From Methylicorpusculum oleiharenae (GTDB lineage Bacteria; Pseudomonadota; Gammaproteobacteria; Methylococcales; Methylomonadaceae), in contig NZ_WUTY02000001.1 in NCBI RefSeq assembly GCF_009828925.2, forward strand, positions 2,014,492 to 2,078,491: a stretch of 64,000 nt of DNA, written 5' to 3'. The notes under the pieces were generated by a model that was given only the letters and a program-made list of their open reading frames with translations, had not been told where the DNA came from and ran no database searches. The translations under genes and the position numbers were made by a program. Below are positions 45,166 to 53,868 of this stretch, in pieces. Numbering within the stretch: the first letter of the stretch is position 1; each line of letters begins with the position of its first letter.

Positions 45166-45696
45166 ATGCAACGATTTTATTCAAAGAAAAAACTGCTGTT
45201 AGTGTCTCTGTTTGCATTGGCCTTGTCGGCAACACAGGTACTAGCGGATAAACCAACCTGGAAAGAAGGCGGTCAGCATCAAAATCCAAAAGGTAAATCT
45301 AAAGAAGATAAAGGAAATAGAGGGAATTCCGGAGGTGATCATGAAAAGTCTTCCAAAAAAGCCCGAAAAAACGAAGTAAGGACTGATTATTTTGGTGACC
45401 AACACCGCACCGTTGTTAGAAATTATTATTCCGGTCAGTTCCGTGCAGGGCATTGTCCTCCGGGTCTTGCCAAGAAAAATAACGGTTGTCTGCCTCCCGG
45501 GCAGGCAAAAAAATGGCGAGTCGGCTACCCGCTGCCTCGAGATGTTATTTTTTACGATCTGCCTCAGGACATTATTTTGGGCATGGGTCCCGCACCGTCC
45601 GGATACCGTTATGTTCGTGTAGCCTCGGACATCCTGATGATTGCGGTGGGTACCGGTAGAGTGGTTGATGCAATTCAGGACTTGGGTGGGTGGTAA
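45166..45696 (+). CDS. RcnB/CigR-like secreted protein
   Basis: A 176-residue protein with a signal peptide (cut after VLA near residue 27), then a very polar Lys/Gly/Asn region (30-70), and a C-terminal domain with HCPPGLAKKNNGCLPPGQ followed by AKKWRVGYPLPRDV. The latter is the pattern of the RcnB and CigR families, periplasmic proteins that influence nickel/cobalt homeostasis or virulence regulation in enterobacteria. Two cysteines (in HCPPG and GCLPPG) flank the motif. Specific role here is unknown. It stands alone between the repeat and the LOG gene. Confidence 0.72.
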   Translation: MQRFYSKKKLLLVSLFALALSATQVLADKPTWKEGGQHQNPKGKSKEDKGNRGNSGGDHEKSSKKARKNEVRTDYFGDQHRTVVRNYYSGQFRAGHCPPGLAKKNNGCLPPGQAKKWRVGYPLPRDVIFYDLPQDIILGMGPAPSGYRYVRVASDILMIAVGTGRVVDAIQDLGGW

Positions 45697-45759
45697 TTGG
45701 CTGCAGCTTCAAAGATGAGCGTTCAGTGATCGTATTAATTTGATTCAAGCAGGGGAAAT

Positions 45760-46341
45760 ATGAAAAGGCTTTGCGTTTATTGCGGGTCAAGTGCCGGAAA
45801 GAAACCTGGCTATGCCCAAGCTGCCCAGCAGCTTGCCGAAGAACTGGTCATGCGTGGCATAGGATTGGTTTATGGAGGCGCCAGTATTGGTGTCATGGGT
45901 CTACTTGCCGATGCCGTTCTGGCAAACCAGGGCGAGGTGGTGGGCGTAATTCCCCAGGCTTTGGTCGATAAAGAGGTTTCTCACACTGGCTTGACTGATC
46001 TGAAAATTGTCAGTTCCATGCATGAACGTAAAGCGATGATGGCGGATCTTTCAGATGGCTTTATAGCGCTTCCGGGTGGACTTGGAACACTTGAGGAATT
46101 ATTTGAAATTTTGACTTGGGCGCAATTGGGATTTCATCATAAACCCTGCGGCTTGTTGAACATCGCTGGCTATTATGACGGATTGACCGCATTTTTAGAT
46201 CATGCTGTAGACGAGCAATTTGTAAAGCCTATCCACAGGTCATTGCTGAGGGTTGAAAGTTGCCCCGTTAAACTGCTTGATTCATTTTCCATCTGCCAAC
46301 CTCCGGTTCTTGAAAAATGGATCGCTCGTAACGATACATAG
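45760..46341 (+). CDS. LOG-family protein (TIGR00730), putative nucleotide phosphoribohydrolase
   Basis: A 193-residue Rossmann-fold protein of usual length. It has the N-terminal RLCVYCGSSAGKKPGYA strand and, near residues 106-116, the family motif PGGLGTLEELFE, with SSMHERKAMM before it. LOG enzymes cleave nucleoside 5'-monophosphates to free base and ribose-5-phosphate, and plants use them to make cytokinins. In bacteria they serve nucleotide salvage or AMP hydrolysis. A purine-rich AGGGGAAAT precedes the ATG. A terminator follows at 46361. Confidence 0.88.
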   Translation: MKRLCVYCGSSAGKKPGYAQAAQQLAEELVMRGIGLVYGGASIGVMGLLADAVLANQGEVVGVIPQALVDKEVSHTGLTDLKIVSSMHERKAMMADLSDGFIALPGGLGTLEELFEILTWAQLGFHHKPCGLLNIAGYYDGLTAFLDHAVDEQFVKPIHRSLLRVESCPVKLLDSFSICQPPVLEKWIARNDT

Positions 46342-46360
46342 GTATCTTGCAATAAAGTAA

Positions 46361-46386
46361 GGACGGGAGTTACCCCGTCCTGTTTT
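46361..46386 (+). terminator. Rho-independent terminator after the LOG gene
   Basis: GGACGGG (46361-46367) pairs with CCCGTCC (46374-46380) across AGTTAC, and TGTTTT follows. The stem is seven perfect GC-rich pairs. It also faces the end of the minus-strand secreted-protein gene and may serve both. Confidence 0.75.
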
Positions 46387-46402
46387 GAGCAAAGCTGAAA
46401 AT

Positions 46403-47107
46403 TTAAACGTTATTTTTATGGTTGTTAAAACCTATTAATCCAATTAATGCTGAACCAAAAAACCAGACAGCGGCAGGTACCGGAACCGGTGAAGAAGTAT
46501 ATGCGTTGGCGCTGGCACCAAAGCGAACGATATCTCCATCGTTAACAACAAAAGCTAGCGACAACGATTTATTTTTTTCTAAAGAGGATACCAGGTTATT
46601 TTCTGTATAAAGATCTGATATGGAGAAATAATATTCAAAACCAGTATCTGATTCCGTCTCAGCAAAAAACTCTATATGGGCGCTTGCATAATCATTGATG
46701 GTATCAGTTGCAACAGATAATGCGTAGTCAGCTTGAAAAAGCAACAGGCCACTGCCGCTAATGGTAAAAATTCCTTCTCTCTCAGCCCATGCAAAGCTGC
46801 CATTAGTTGAAGTCGCATTTATCGAATCTTCATCTGCCGAAGCCAAGCCGTCAGCTGAATTGGCTACAATAGAGCTCGTCCAGTCGTAAGCAGAATCGGT
46901 TTCCGCTAACGAATATACTGCTGAGCTCTCATCGCTTAGGGTATATGTTGGAAGTCCGATGCCTAGATTGATTGCAGTGATGGTAAAGGTGCTCCAGTCA
47001 ATCAGGGCCGTAGCGGTTGACGCGCTGTATGCGGTTCCTGTGCTGAACAGCATTGCCAAGCCGCCGATAGTGGAAAGCAAGGGTTTGTAATGTAAGATGT
47101 TCATCAT
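46403..47107 (-). CDS. Secreted protein with VPVPAAVW-type C-terminal sorting tail
   Basis: A 234-residue protein. Residues 1-29 form a signal peptide ending in TAYSA. The mature part is rich in Asp, Ser, Thr and Ala with no recognised domain. The C-terminus reads VPVPAAVWFFGSALIGLIG and ends in polar residues with Asn/His/Lys, the PEP-CTERM-like sorting form common in methanotrophs. Such tails are cut by an exosortase during export. The gene is alone, convergent with the LOG gene. Confidence 0.75.
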   Translation of the reverse strand: MMNILHYKPLLSTIGGLAMLFSTGTAYSASTATALIDWSTFTITAINLGIGLPTYTLSDESSAVYSLAETDSAYDWTSSIVANSADGLASADEDSINATSTNGSFAWAEREGIFTISGSGLLLFQADYALSVATDTINDYASAHIEFFAETESDTGFEYYFSISDLYTENNLVSSLEKNKSLSLAFVVNDGDIVRFGASANAYTSSPVPVPAAVWFFGSALIGLIGFNNHKNNV

Positions 47108-47852
47108 TCAATGCCTTTAAATTTTAAGTTACAGTGGAAATGCTATACGAGAAAAGAACTTTTACGTGCAGCAATCTCAATGTCACAGCAAGTATTAAGC
47201 CTATCTTAATATTTTGATAAATTAATATTTATTTCAATAGCTTAGGAGTTTTTTTTGAAATATGTATTAGCTCAACTGTAAAATTTATTGACATTTTTTC
47301 GGGTGTAAATTTTTAATCTCGTCCTTTGAGACGATATCAGGAAAAAGTCAGAAATAATGGTTATCACTTAACTGAAGTTTCCCTGTTTTTTTAGGGTTGT
47401 CCAGGCTTGTTAGGGAACTTAGTTTGCATTAATAGTTGCCGTCATTCCGGCAGAGATTGTCGGAATCCAGAAGCCATGGATGGCAAAGGCTATAGCACGT
47501 CCATGTGTCCTGGATACCGGCAATCCCTGCCGGGATGAAGCCTCAGCTTTACGCGAACAGTGCTTATTAAATAGGTTTGTCACCGTTTACATAGACCCTA
47601 TCGATAATTCCTGCAGCCCAAGCATAATGGCTGTCCGTTTTTGAAATTATTGGGAAACTTCGGTCACTTAATTCCAATGGGTTAAAGGCCATCAAGTAAG
47701 TGGATTAAGGGGCTGCTAGATCTTAGTATCAAGCTTGAGTGTAATTGTAAATAAACCTGACAAGCGGTGTTAGGTGGTTTAATTTCTATAAGCGTGGTCC
47801 AATAAGTTTATTACTGCGGAGACTTAAAGAAGCTTATGCTCGCCTGAGTGTT
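47108..47852. other. Intergenic region holding MITE copy 3
   Basis: About 745 bases with no gene. The centre is the element at 47371-47664. The left part should contain the promoter for the minus-strand secreted protein. The right part (47665-47852) shows nothing recognisable. Confidence 0.6.
47371..47664 (+). repeat. MITE-like element, copy 3 with target duplication
   Basis: A 294-bp element with left terminal repeat ACTGAAGTTTCCC and right terminal repeat GGGAAACTTCGGT, which pair over 13 bases with one mismatch. The flanking 6-mers are identical: CACTTA at 47365-47370 and CACTTA at 47665-47670. A perfect direct repeat at both ends supports insertion by transposition. Inside, TCATTCCGGCAGAGATTGTC and CGGGATGAAGCC form imperfect short palindromes. 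No open frame is present. Confidence 0.85.
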
Positions 47853-48317
47853 TTAGCTGCAATCGCATTCGCCGATATCTTCAAACCATATCTGCGGAAA
47901 TTGTTCAATAAATCGCTTCATCAAGTTGATGCAGGCGGAATCGTTTAATTCAATAACATTCACTCCGGCTTCTTTGAGCCAGTCCAGATGACCTTCAAAG
48001 TTAACCGATTCGCCGACGATTACAGTTCCGATATTGAATTGTCGGATCAATCCTGAGCAATACCAGCAAGGGGCTAATGTTGTCGCCAGAATTTTATCGC
48101 GGTAGTTTTTTTGGCGACCTGCTTTTCGAAACGCATCCGTTTCTCCGTGTACGGAAGGATCGTTATCCTGAACCCGCCGATTGCGGCCACGGCCCAGCAA
48201 ACGACCATTAGCATCAAATAAAGCGGCACCCACAGGCACGCCGCCTTCATCAAAACCGGTCTGCGCTTCTTCAAGTGCGATGGCTAACATATCTGAGTAT
48301 TTCATGGCATTGTTCAA
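47853..48317 (-). CDS. Yeast-type (Fcy1-like) cytosine/nucleoside deaminase
   Basis: A 154-residue zinc deaminase. The zinc ligands are His57 with catalytic Glu59 in VHGETDAF, and Cys84 and Cys87 in APCWYCSG. The C-terminus reads LMKRFIEQFPQIWFEDIGE, very like the end of yeast cytosine deaminase Fcy1, and the front half with DEGGVPVGAALFD plus RGRNRRVQ also follows that enzyme. Cytosine deamination to uracil for salvage is the most likely activity; guanine or tRNA adenosine deamination are alternatives. It stands alone with gene-free DNA on both sides. Confidence 0.83.
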   Translation of the reverse strand: MNNAMKYSDMLAIALEEAQTGFDEGGVPVGAALFDANGRLLGRGRNRRVQDNDPSVHGETDAFRKAGRQKNYRDKILATTLAPCWYCSGLIRQFNIGTVIVGESVNFEGHLDWLKEAGVNVIELNDSACINLMKRFIEQFPQIWFEDIGECDCS

Positions 48318-48674
48318 TCGGGTTAAAAAAGGGAAGTTATCGCTCGCTAGTAATGTATCGAATCAATACTTTATGCGGGCTAATTACGGTTGGCATAGTC
48401 ATTCATCCGCTTGGCATCAGTTAAAGCGTGAGAGCAATAAGACATCCCCTGCTTTTGGTTGATTATAAACGGTACATTTAGTTTGTTGCACCTACGGTGA
48501 TACTGAAAAAAGTCAGTTTAATACCCTAATTTTTGTGTGATATAACCTGTTTTTTTCGATGGGAGAAAGATCAAAATTTAAATAGAATTAATTAATCATA
48601 TACTTATGTTGATTGGAAATTCTGGCTTGATGTTTGCTTCATGAACATTGTTTTTTATTAGCCCGATAATTACC
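48318..48674. other. Intergenic region before the five-haem cytochrome
   Basis: About 357 bases, increasingly AT-rich to the right. It should hold the divergent promoters of the deaminase and the cytochrome. Nothing else is recognised. Confidence 0.5.
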
Positions 48675-50930
48675 ATGAATTTAATCCTATCCTTTTTAAT
48701 ACGCTTAATTTGGCTGAGTGTAATCATAACCAGTGGCAACATTCAGGCCGCCCCTAAAGATACCATTCCGGCTCCTTTTAGGTTCACTGATCAAGTGAGA
48801 GTCCCGCTCAGTTCTCTGATAAATTCAGATACGATTACCGTATCCAGCATCAATTCCGCCACTGCCATCAGCATTAGCGGTGGCCAGTATTCTCGAAATG
48901 GAGGTGCCTTTACCAGCACCAAAAGCACCGTAATAAATGGTGATCGTATTCAAGTAAGGCACACGTCCCCGGCAAGTTATAACACGACGACAAATACGAT
49001 TCTGACTATAGGCGGAGTAAAAGATACTTTCAGCTCGATAACGATACCCTTTGCAACTGATACTACGCCTGATGCATTCAGCTTTGTCGATCAGACCGGT
49101 GTTCCCTCAGGTTCAGCAATTACGTCTGGCAATTTGTCTGTCTCCGGCATTAACGCTCCAAGCAGTATTAGCATCGTCGGCGGTCTTTATTCAATCAATG
49201 GCGGAGCTTATGTCGCAACTGCAGGTAACGTAAACAATGGCGACACTGTTACGGTCCGACTGGTGTCGTCGGTCAACCCCGGCACAACAACCTCGGCCAT
49301 TCTGACAATAGGTGGCGTGTCCGATACCTTCAGTGTCACGACACTGACGAATTCGAGTGGCGGCTTTCTTTTGCCTCCTGCTTCCGGCGGTAATCCAGGA
49401 TTCAGTTCGGAGCATTTTTCAGGCTCCGCGAACTGCACGATGTGCCATAACGGACTCACCGATCAAAATGGTCAGGATGTGTCTATCGAAACCGACTGGT
49501 CCTCGACCATGATGGCTAATTCAGCCCGCGATCCGTTTTGGCGTGCGAAAGTTCGTTCGGAACTTAATCGTAATCCTCACCTGGCCGACATCATTAATGA
49601 CAAATGTTCTCGTTGTCATGCGCCCATGGCCAATTTTGAGGCTAAAAAAGCCGGAGAGCCTTTGGAAATTCTGGATAACGGTTTTCTGAATGCCGGTCAC
49701 CCCAGACATGACAAAGCCTTGAACGGAGTCAGTTGTACGCTCTGCCATCAAATTAAAAATTCAACAAATCTGGGTACTTTGGCGCGCTTTACCGGGCAGT
49801 ATGAAATAGATGCCAGTAAAACTATTTACGGCCCGTATGACAATCTGTTTCCTAATCCCATGATCATGAATACGGGTTATACGCCAACCTTTAGTGCTCA
49901 CGTCAAATCATCAAAATTATGCGCAACCTGCCATAACCTTAAAACCCCTTATGTTGATGAATTGGGTAATGTCCTGAGCACGACCCCGGAATCCGAATTC
50001 CCGGAGCAAATGCCTTATACGGAATGGGAACACAGTAGTTATGCCAGCACCACTCCCAAAAGCTGTCAGCAATGCCATATGTCACGCGCCAATGGTGTGG
50101 CAATCTCGAATCGTCCGATGTGGTTACAAGGCAGAGACGACTTTGCCATCCATGAATTTGTTGGCGCTAACCGGTTGATGCTGGATGTTTTTGATAAAAA
50201 CAAGCAGCAACTAGGCATTCTATCCGCCAATTTTGCTGAAACCTTGAGTAAAACCCAATCCATGCTAAGCAGTGCTGCCAGTATTTCACCGGTCATCCAT
50301 TCCTTGGTCAGTAACGCGCTCGATTTCACGCTGAAGATCACTAGCAATACCGGGCATAAGTTACCCAGCGCTTACCCTTCAAGGCGGGTCATTTTGCACG
50401 TCACGGTCAAGGATGGACAAGGCAATATCGTGTTTGAATCAGGAAAAGTCAATGCCAATGGGAGCGTCGAGGGTATTGATGCCGACGACGATAGAACCGT
50501 TTTTGAGCCGCATTACGATCTGATCACCAGTCCAGAGCAAGTCCAAGTGTATGAGGCGGTTATGGGGGATAACCAAAACCAGGTCACTTATACCTTGTTG
50601 CGAGGAATGACCTATTTGAAAGATAACCGCTTGCTGCCTCAAGGCTTTAATAAAGCAACAGCGCCTGCAGATGTAAGAGTCGCCGGTGATGCTTTGACAG
50701 ACCCCGATTTTGTGGGCGGCAGCGATGAAATTAGCTATCGCATCAGTGGTTTGTCCGGAGCGAATTACAGTGTTGAAGCCGAATTGTTGCATCAGCCTTT
50801 AGCCTATTCATTTGCGCAGGATTTATTCACCGAAATCGACGCTGAAATAGAGGACTTCAAGGTCTTATTCAATGCATCCAACGCCAAGACCAGCCGAATT
50901 GCGCTGAGAACGTTCAGCGTTTCCCGTTAA
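48675..50930 (+). CDS. Secreted five-haem c-type cytochrome with tandem N-terminal repeats
   Basis: A 751-residue protein with a signal peptide (cut near QAA, residue 26). Residues 31-122 and 131-223 are two copies of an Ig-like repeat, each with the pattern FxFxDQxxVP, GGxYSxNGGA, NGD and ILTIGGVxDTFS. The redox half has five CxxCH haem sites starting at residues 254, 311, 354, 416 and 464. Distal ligands are not assigned. The last 250 residues form beta-rich domains. I chose the ATG at 48675; a TTG 27 bases upstream lacks a ribosome site. It is probably a surface or periplasmic electron carrier or oxidase subunit (inference). A PxKF-domain gene follows 54 bases later. Confidence 0.83.
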   Translation: MNLILSFLIRLIWLSVIITSGNIQAAPKDTIPAPFRFTDQVRVPLSSLINSDTITVSSINSATAISISGGQYSRNGGAFTSTKSTVINGDRIQVRHTSPASYNTTTNTILTIGGVKDTFSSITIPFATDTTPDAFSFVDQTGVPSGSAITSGNLSVSGINAPSSISIVGGLYSINGGAYVATAGNVNNGDTVTVRLVSSVNPGTTTSAILTIGGVSDTFSVTTLTNSSGGFLLPPASGGNPGFSSEHFSGSANCTMCHNGLTDQNGQDVSIETDWSSTMMANSARDPFWRAKVRSELNRNPHLADIINDKCSRCHAPMANFEAKKAGEPLEILDNGFLNAGHPRHDKALNGVSCTLCHQIKNSTNLGTLARFTGQYEIDASKTIYGPYDNLFPNPMIMNTGYTPTFSAHVKSSKLCATCHNLKTPYVDELGNVLSTTPESEFPEQMPYTEWEHSSYASTTPKSCQQCHMSRANGVAISNRPMWLQGRDDFAIHEFVGANRLMLDVFDKNKQQLGILSANFAETLSKTQSMLSSAASISPVIHSLVSNALDFTLKITSNTGHKLPSAYPSRRVILHVTVKDGQGNIVFESGKVNANGSVEGIDADDDRTVFEPHYDLITSPEQVQVYEAVMGDNQNQVTYTLLRGMTYLKDNRLLPQGFNKATAPADVRVAGDALTDPDFVGGSDEISYRISGLSGANYSVEAELLHQPLAYSFAQDLFTEIDAEIEDFKVLFNASNAKTSRIALRTFSVSR

Positions 50931-50984
50931 AACCATGCACAAGGATGTGCGCCCCCAATAATTACAACAACAGGAAAAATTTAA

Positions 50985-52268
50985 ATGAAACAAGCAGTAA
51001 CGTATTCTTTATTCAAATTAACCGCTATAAGCAGCCTTGTATGGCTTTCTTCAATGGATGTTTATGCCGCAGAAGTTAACAGTGGCGCTATAGAGGGTGC
51101 TGATCTCAAAGCCGCCGTTCGTTATAGGCATATGAATGGTAATGGTAACGGGATGCCTCGAGTTCTTCTCGGCAAAATGCCTTTGCCAACCGCCGGACTT
51201 ACCAATGTTCGCTGGGGTGGCAGCAATCACATAAAATACAGTTTTGATGCTGATACAGGAATTTTGGCAACGAATATAACAACACCCAGCGGCACTGTTT
51301 CAACCAGTAAAAATGTCGGTGAATTGGGCGAGTTAAATTATATTCTTCTCAATGTACAAAGAAATGGTCATCCGCCCAGGCCCGATATAGTCAATGAAAT
51401 CAGTCTTGAAAATGTTACGCTCAACGGAGTATCGCTTCCCGGCAACAAGTTTCAAGGTGCAGCATCCGGTGCCAGCTGGAGTGTCACGGGAGAAAACCTA
51501 ACTGAAAGCTTCAACGTGGAAGGTGATATTGTTTTGGTGGGTCAGCAACCCGGAAGCGATTACAACCATGTTCAAATCAATGTAGGCTATGTCGATCAAA
51601 CCGGACCAAAAATAGATCAGATTGGCATTAATCCAAATCCGGCTATTTTGAACGGGAGTACCACGCTAAGAGCCACTGTTTCGGATACTGATACGGGCAA
51701 TGGCAATATCATCAGCGCTGAATACAGTTTAAATGACAGCAGCAGTTGGGAACTCATGACGGCTCAAGACGGCAATTATGATAACCCCATTGAAGAGGTG
51801 ATCGCAGAATTACCGGCTACGCAGTTAGGTGCAAATAAAGTCTGCATGCGCGGTACAGATGATAAAGGTAACATCACTACACCACCCACCTGTTCTACCT
51901 TTATGGTGACATATCATTTCGAGGGTTTTAATGAGCCCATTACTGCCGGTTTGGTCAATTCTGCAAACGCGGCTCAAACTGTTCCTGTTAAATGGCGGTT
52001 AACTGATGCAAACGGTTTGCCGATTGAAGGCAGTGTCAGCTTTGCGGGTTTTTATTCCTATCCTATCGAATGTGGAACTACCGAACATAGCCCGCATGAT
52101 GTGGTTGAGGAATACAGTTCTGGTAACAGCGGGTTAATTTATAAAGGTGATGGTCGGTGGCAATACAATTGGAAAACACCCAAAAATTACAAGAATAGCT
52201 GTCGAGCGATGTATGTTGAATTTAACAGCGGTACGATTTCGCCAATAGTGGCGTTTGATTTTAAATAA
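50985..52268 (+). CDS. Secreted protein with C-terminal PxKF domain
   Basis: A 427-residue protein with a signal peptide (residues 1-28, ending in VYAAE). The middle (about 205-305) is an Ig-like region with GPKIDQIGINPNP and DTDTGNGNIISAEYSLND. Residues about 315-427 match the PxKF domain: NAAQTVPVKWRLTDANG, a Cys-containing strand, SGNSGLIYKGDGRWQYNWKT and NSCRAMYVEFNSG. PxKF domains occur on secreted proteins, often next to cytochromes or hydrolases, with unknown binding role. It lies 54 bases after the five-haem cytochrome in the same direction, so the pair probably works together. A terminator follows. Confidence 0.75.
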   Translation: MKQAVTYSLFKLTAISSLVWLSSMDVYAAEVNSGAIEGADLKAAVRYRHMNGNGNGMPRVLLGKMPLPTAGLTNVRWGGSNHIKYSFDADTGILATNITTPSGTVSTSKNVGELGELNYILLNVQRNGHPPRPDIVNEISLENVTLNGVSLPGNKFQGAASGASWSVTGENLTESFNVEGDIVLVGQQPGSDYNHVQINVGYVDQTGPKIDQIGINPNPAILNGSTTLRATVSDTDTGNGNIISAEYSLNDSSSWELMTAQDGNYDNPIEEVIAELPATQLGANKVCMRGTDDKGNITTPPTCSTFMVTYHFEGFNEPITAGLVNSANAAQTVPVKWRLTDANGLPIEGSVSFAGFYSYPIECGTTEHSPHDVVEEYSSGNSGLIYKGDGRWQYNWKTPKNYKNSCRAMYVEFNSGTISPIVAFDFK

Positions 52269-52284
52269 TAAAGGGATGAGTGAA

Positions 52285-52318
52285 GCCCGAATGATGAGGA
52301 CATTAAAGTCATTCGGGC
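52285..52318 (+). terminator. Hairpin terminator after the PxKF gene
   Basis: GCCCGAATGA (52285-52294) pairs exactly with TCATTCGGGC (52309-52318) over ten bases, with a 14-base loop. A T-rich stretch begins a few bases further on. It lies 16 bases after the stop codon of the upstream gene. Confidence 0.7.
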
Positions 52319-52372
52319 AATTCCTGGAGGTAAACTTTTTTCTCTTGGCATTTCTTCCGGTCTAATTTTATT

Positions 52373-52477
52373 GGTAGTAGGTGGTTGATTGAAAAGGCTT
52401 CTGAAACAGGGATGGTTTCACGTTTCCTAAGAAACCAATCACCTGCACCCTCAATTCAAAGCGGGCGAGTAAGTTAC
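52373..52477. repeat. Dispersed repeat, copy B (interior inverted relative to copy A)
   Basis: GGTAGTAGG at the left, ATTGAAAAGGCTTC (52388-52401), ATGGTTTC and CACCTGCACCC (52440-52450) are exact reverse complements of blocks in copy A at 44999-45140. The right edge TCAATTCAAAGCGGGCGAGTA runs in the same sense as in copy A. So the edge is direct and the interior is flipped. Confidence 0.65.
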
Positions 52478-52882
52478 GTCCGATTCTTTTCAAACACCTT
52501 TCTTGTCAGGCCGTCCGGCACTGGTCCTGGCAATTCCCAGTCATGAGTGAGAGGGAAAGGCTTACGCCAACCCTCAAAGCCACATTAAAAGTTCAAACAG
52601 GGAATTGCTGGCACTATAGGTTATATTTTTCCTGTTATACCCGACGCTTGAATTCCCGGTTTTTCTGATGCACCTCTTATCCTGATTGGCATTCCAATTT
52701 TTACGCGTTTATCAGTTTGGACAAGCCAAATAAGTTCTGTCGTAATCGTGTCATGCAAATCCGGTAAAATTTTAAGCTTAAGACGCGCAGTATTCTCAGT
52801 ATTTCCTTAGGCTTAGCCTGAAGGCTCATTGTATAATTCGCGCAATTGTTTCATTGTGACTAGGCAAGGACTGATCAAAAGT

Positions 52883-53623
52883 ATGGCTTCAGAAAAAAAT
52901 TCCATCCGCCGCCGCGGAATTTATTTATTACCCAATTTGTTTACCACCGGCGCACTTTTTTCCGGTTTTTATGCCATTACGTCAGCCATGGGCGGGCGTT
53001 ATGAGACGGCAGCCGTGGCCATTTTTGTTGCGATGATCCTGGATGGGTTGGATGGGCGCGTTGCGCGATTGACCAATACGCAAAGCGAATTCGGCGTTCA
53101 GTACGATAGTCTGTCGGATATGGTTTCTTTTGGTGTGGCACCGGCATTGGTGATGTATTTATATGCTTTTTCATCATTAGGCAGGCTGGGTTTATTTGCT
53201 GCATTTGTCCATACCGCCGGCGGCGCATTGCGTCTGGCGCGTTTTAATACACAGGTTGAAAAAGCCGATAAACGCTATTTTCAGGGTTTGCCCAGCCCTG
53301 CGGCCGCAGCCATTCTGGCTGGTTTTATCTGGTTGTCCCTGGAACATGGTTATGATATTGAAGTGTTTAAATATCTGGCCATGTTATTAACGGTGGCAAC
53401 GGGATTGTTGATGGTCAGTAATTTCCGGTATTCCAGTTTTAAGGACATTGATTTGAAGGGTAAAGTGCCTTTCGTCGTCGCGATTGTCGTGATGCTGGCC
53501 GTCGCCTTTGTAATGGCACAGCCGCAAACGATGTTGTTCTTGTTGTTTCTGGGTTACGCAATATCCGGTCCGGTCATTACCCTGGTGATGCGGAAACGGC
53601 GTTTACAAGACAGAAAATCTTAA
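52883..53623 (+). CDS. pssA: CDP-diacylglycerol-serine O-phosphatidyltransferase
   Basis: A 246-residue membrane enzyme with about seven spans. The CDP-alcohol phosphotransferase motif DGLDGRVARLTNTQSEFG followed by YDSLSD gives the active-site aspartates. It makes phosphatidylserine from CDP-diacylglycerol and serine on the way to phosphatidylethanolamine. The form is the small PssA of Bacillus and methylotroph type rather than the long E. coli enzyme. I chose the ATG at 52883 because the basic SEKNSIRRRGIYLLPN start then precedes the first span; a TTG upstream is not supported. Confidence 0.9.
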   Translation: MASEKNSIRRRGIYLLPNLFTTGALFSGFYAITSAMGGRYETAAVAIFVAMILDGLDGRVARLTNTQSEFGVQYDSLSDMVSFGVAPALVMYLYAFSSLGRLGLFAAFVHTAGGALRLARFNTQVEKADKRYFQGLPSPAAAAILAGFIWLSLEHGYDIEVFKYLAMLLTVATGLLMVSNFRYSSFKDIDLKGKVPFVVAIVVMLAVAFVMAQPQTMLFLLFLGYAISGPVITLVMRKRRLQDRKS

Positions 53624-53868
53624 AATGGCCTTGAGGCTAAAATGACAAAAGCGTATAGTTCGATGCCATGAATATTCAAACCAACAGCGTCATAAGCCTT
53701 GCCCATTTTTCCTTTTTAGGAAAATCAGGTTTATGCGCGTTGTCCAGCCTATTGGTCAGATACCTGCCCTGACGGGCACATAAACTGATCTCATTACATC
53801 TGATTGACCCCTATTTTTGACCTAGCCGATGCAAGCGTATCGGTGGCTGCTTCGTGAACGGAGTTCTC

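Larger units (their letters stand above)
52269..52882. other. Intergenic region between the PxKF gene and pssA
   Basis: About 610 bases without a supported gene. It holds the terminator at 52285-52318 and the repeat copy B at 52373-52477. The promoter of pssA should lie in the right part; AAGGA stands 11 bases before the pssA start. I saw nothing else. Confidence 0.55.

Noticed and set aside
53624-53868. Searched for a leucine leader peptide or T-box before leuA
   Set aside because: No run of Leu codons in a short frame and no attenuator-like alternative hairpins were seen.
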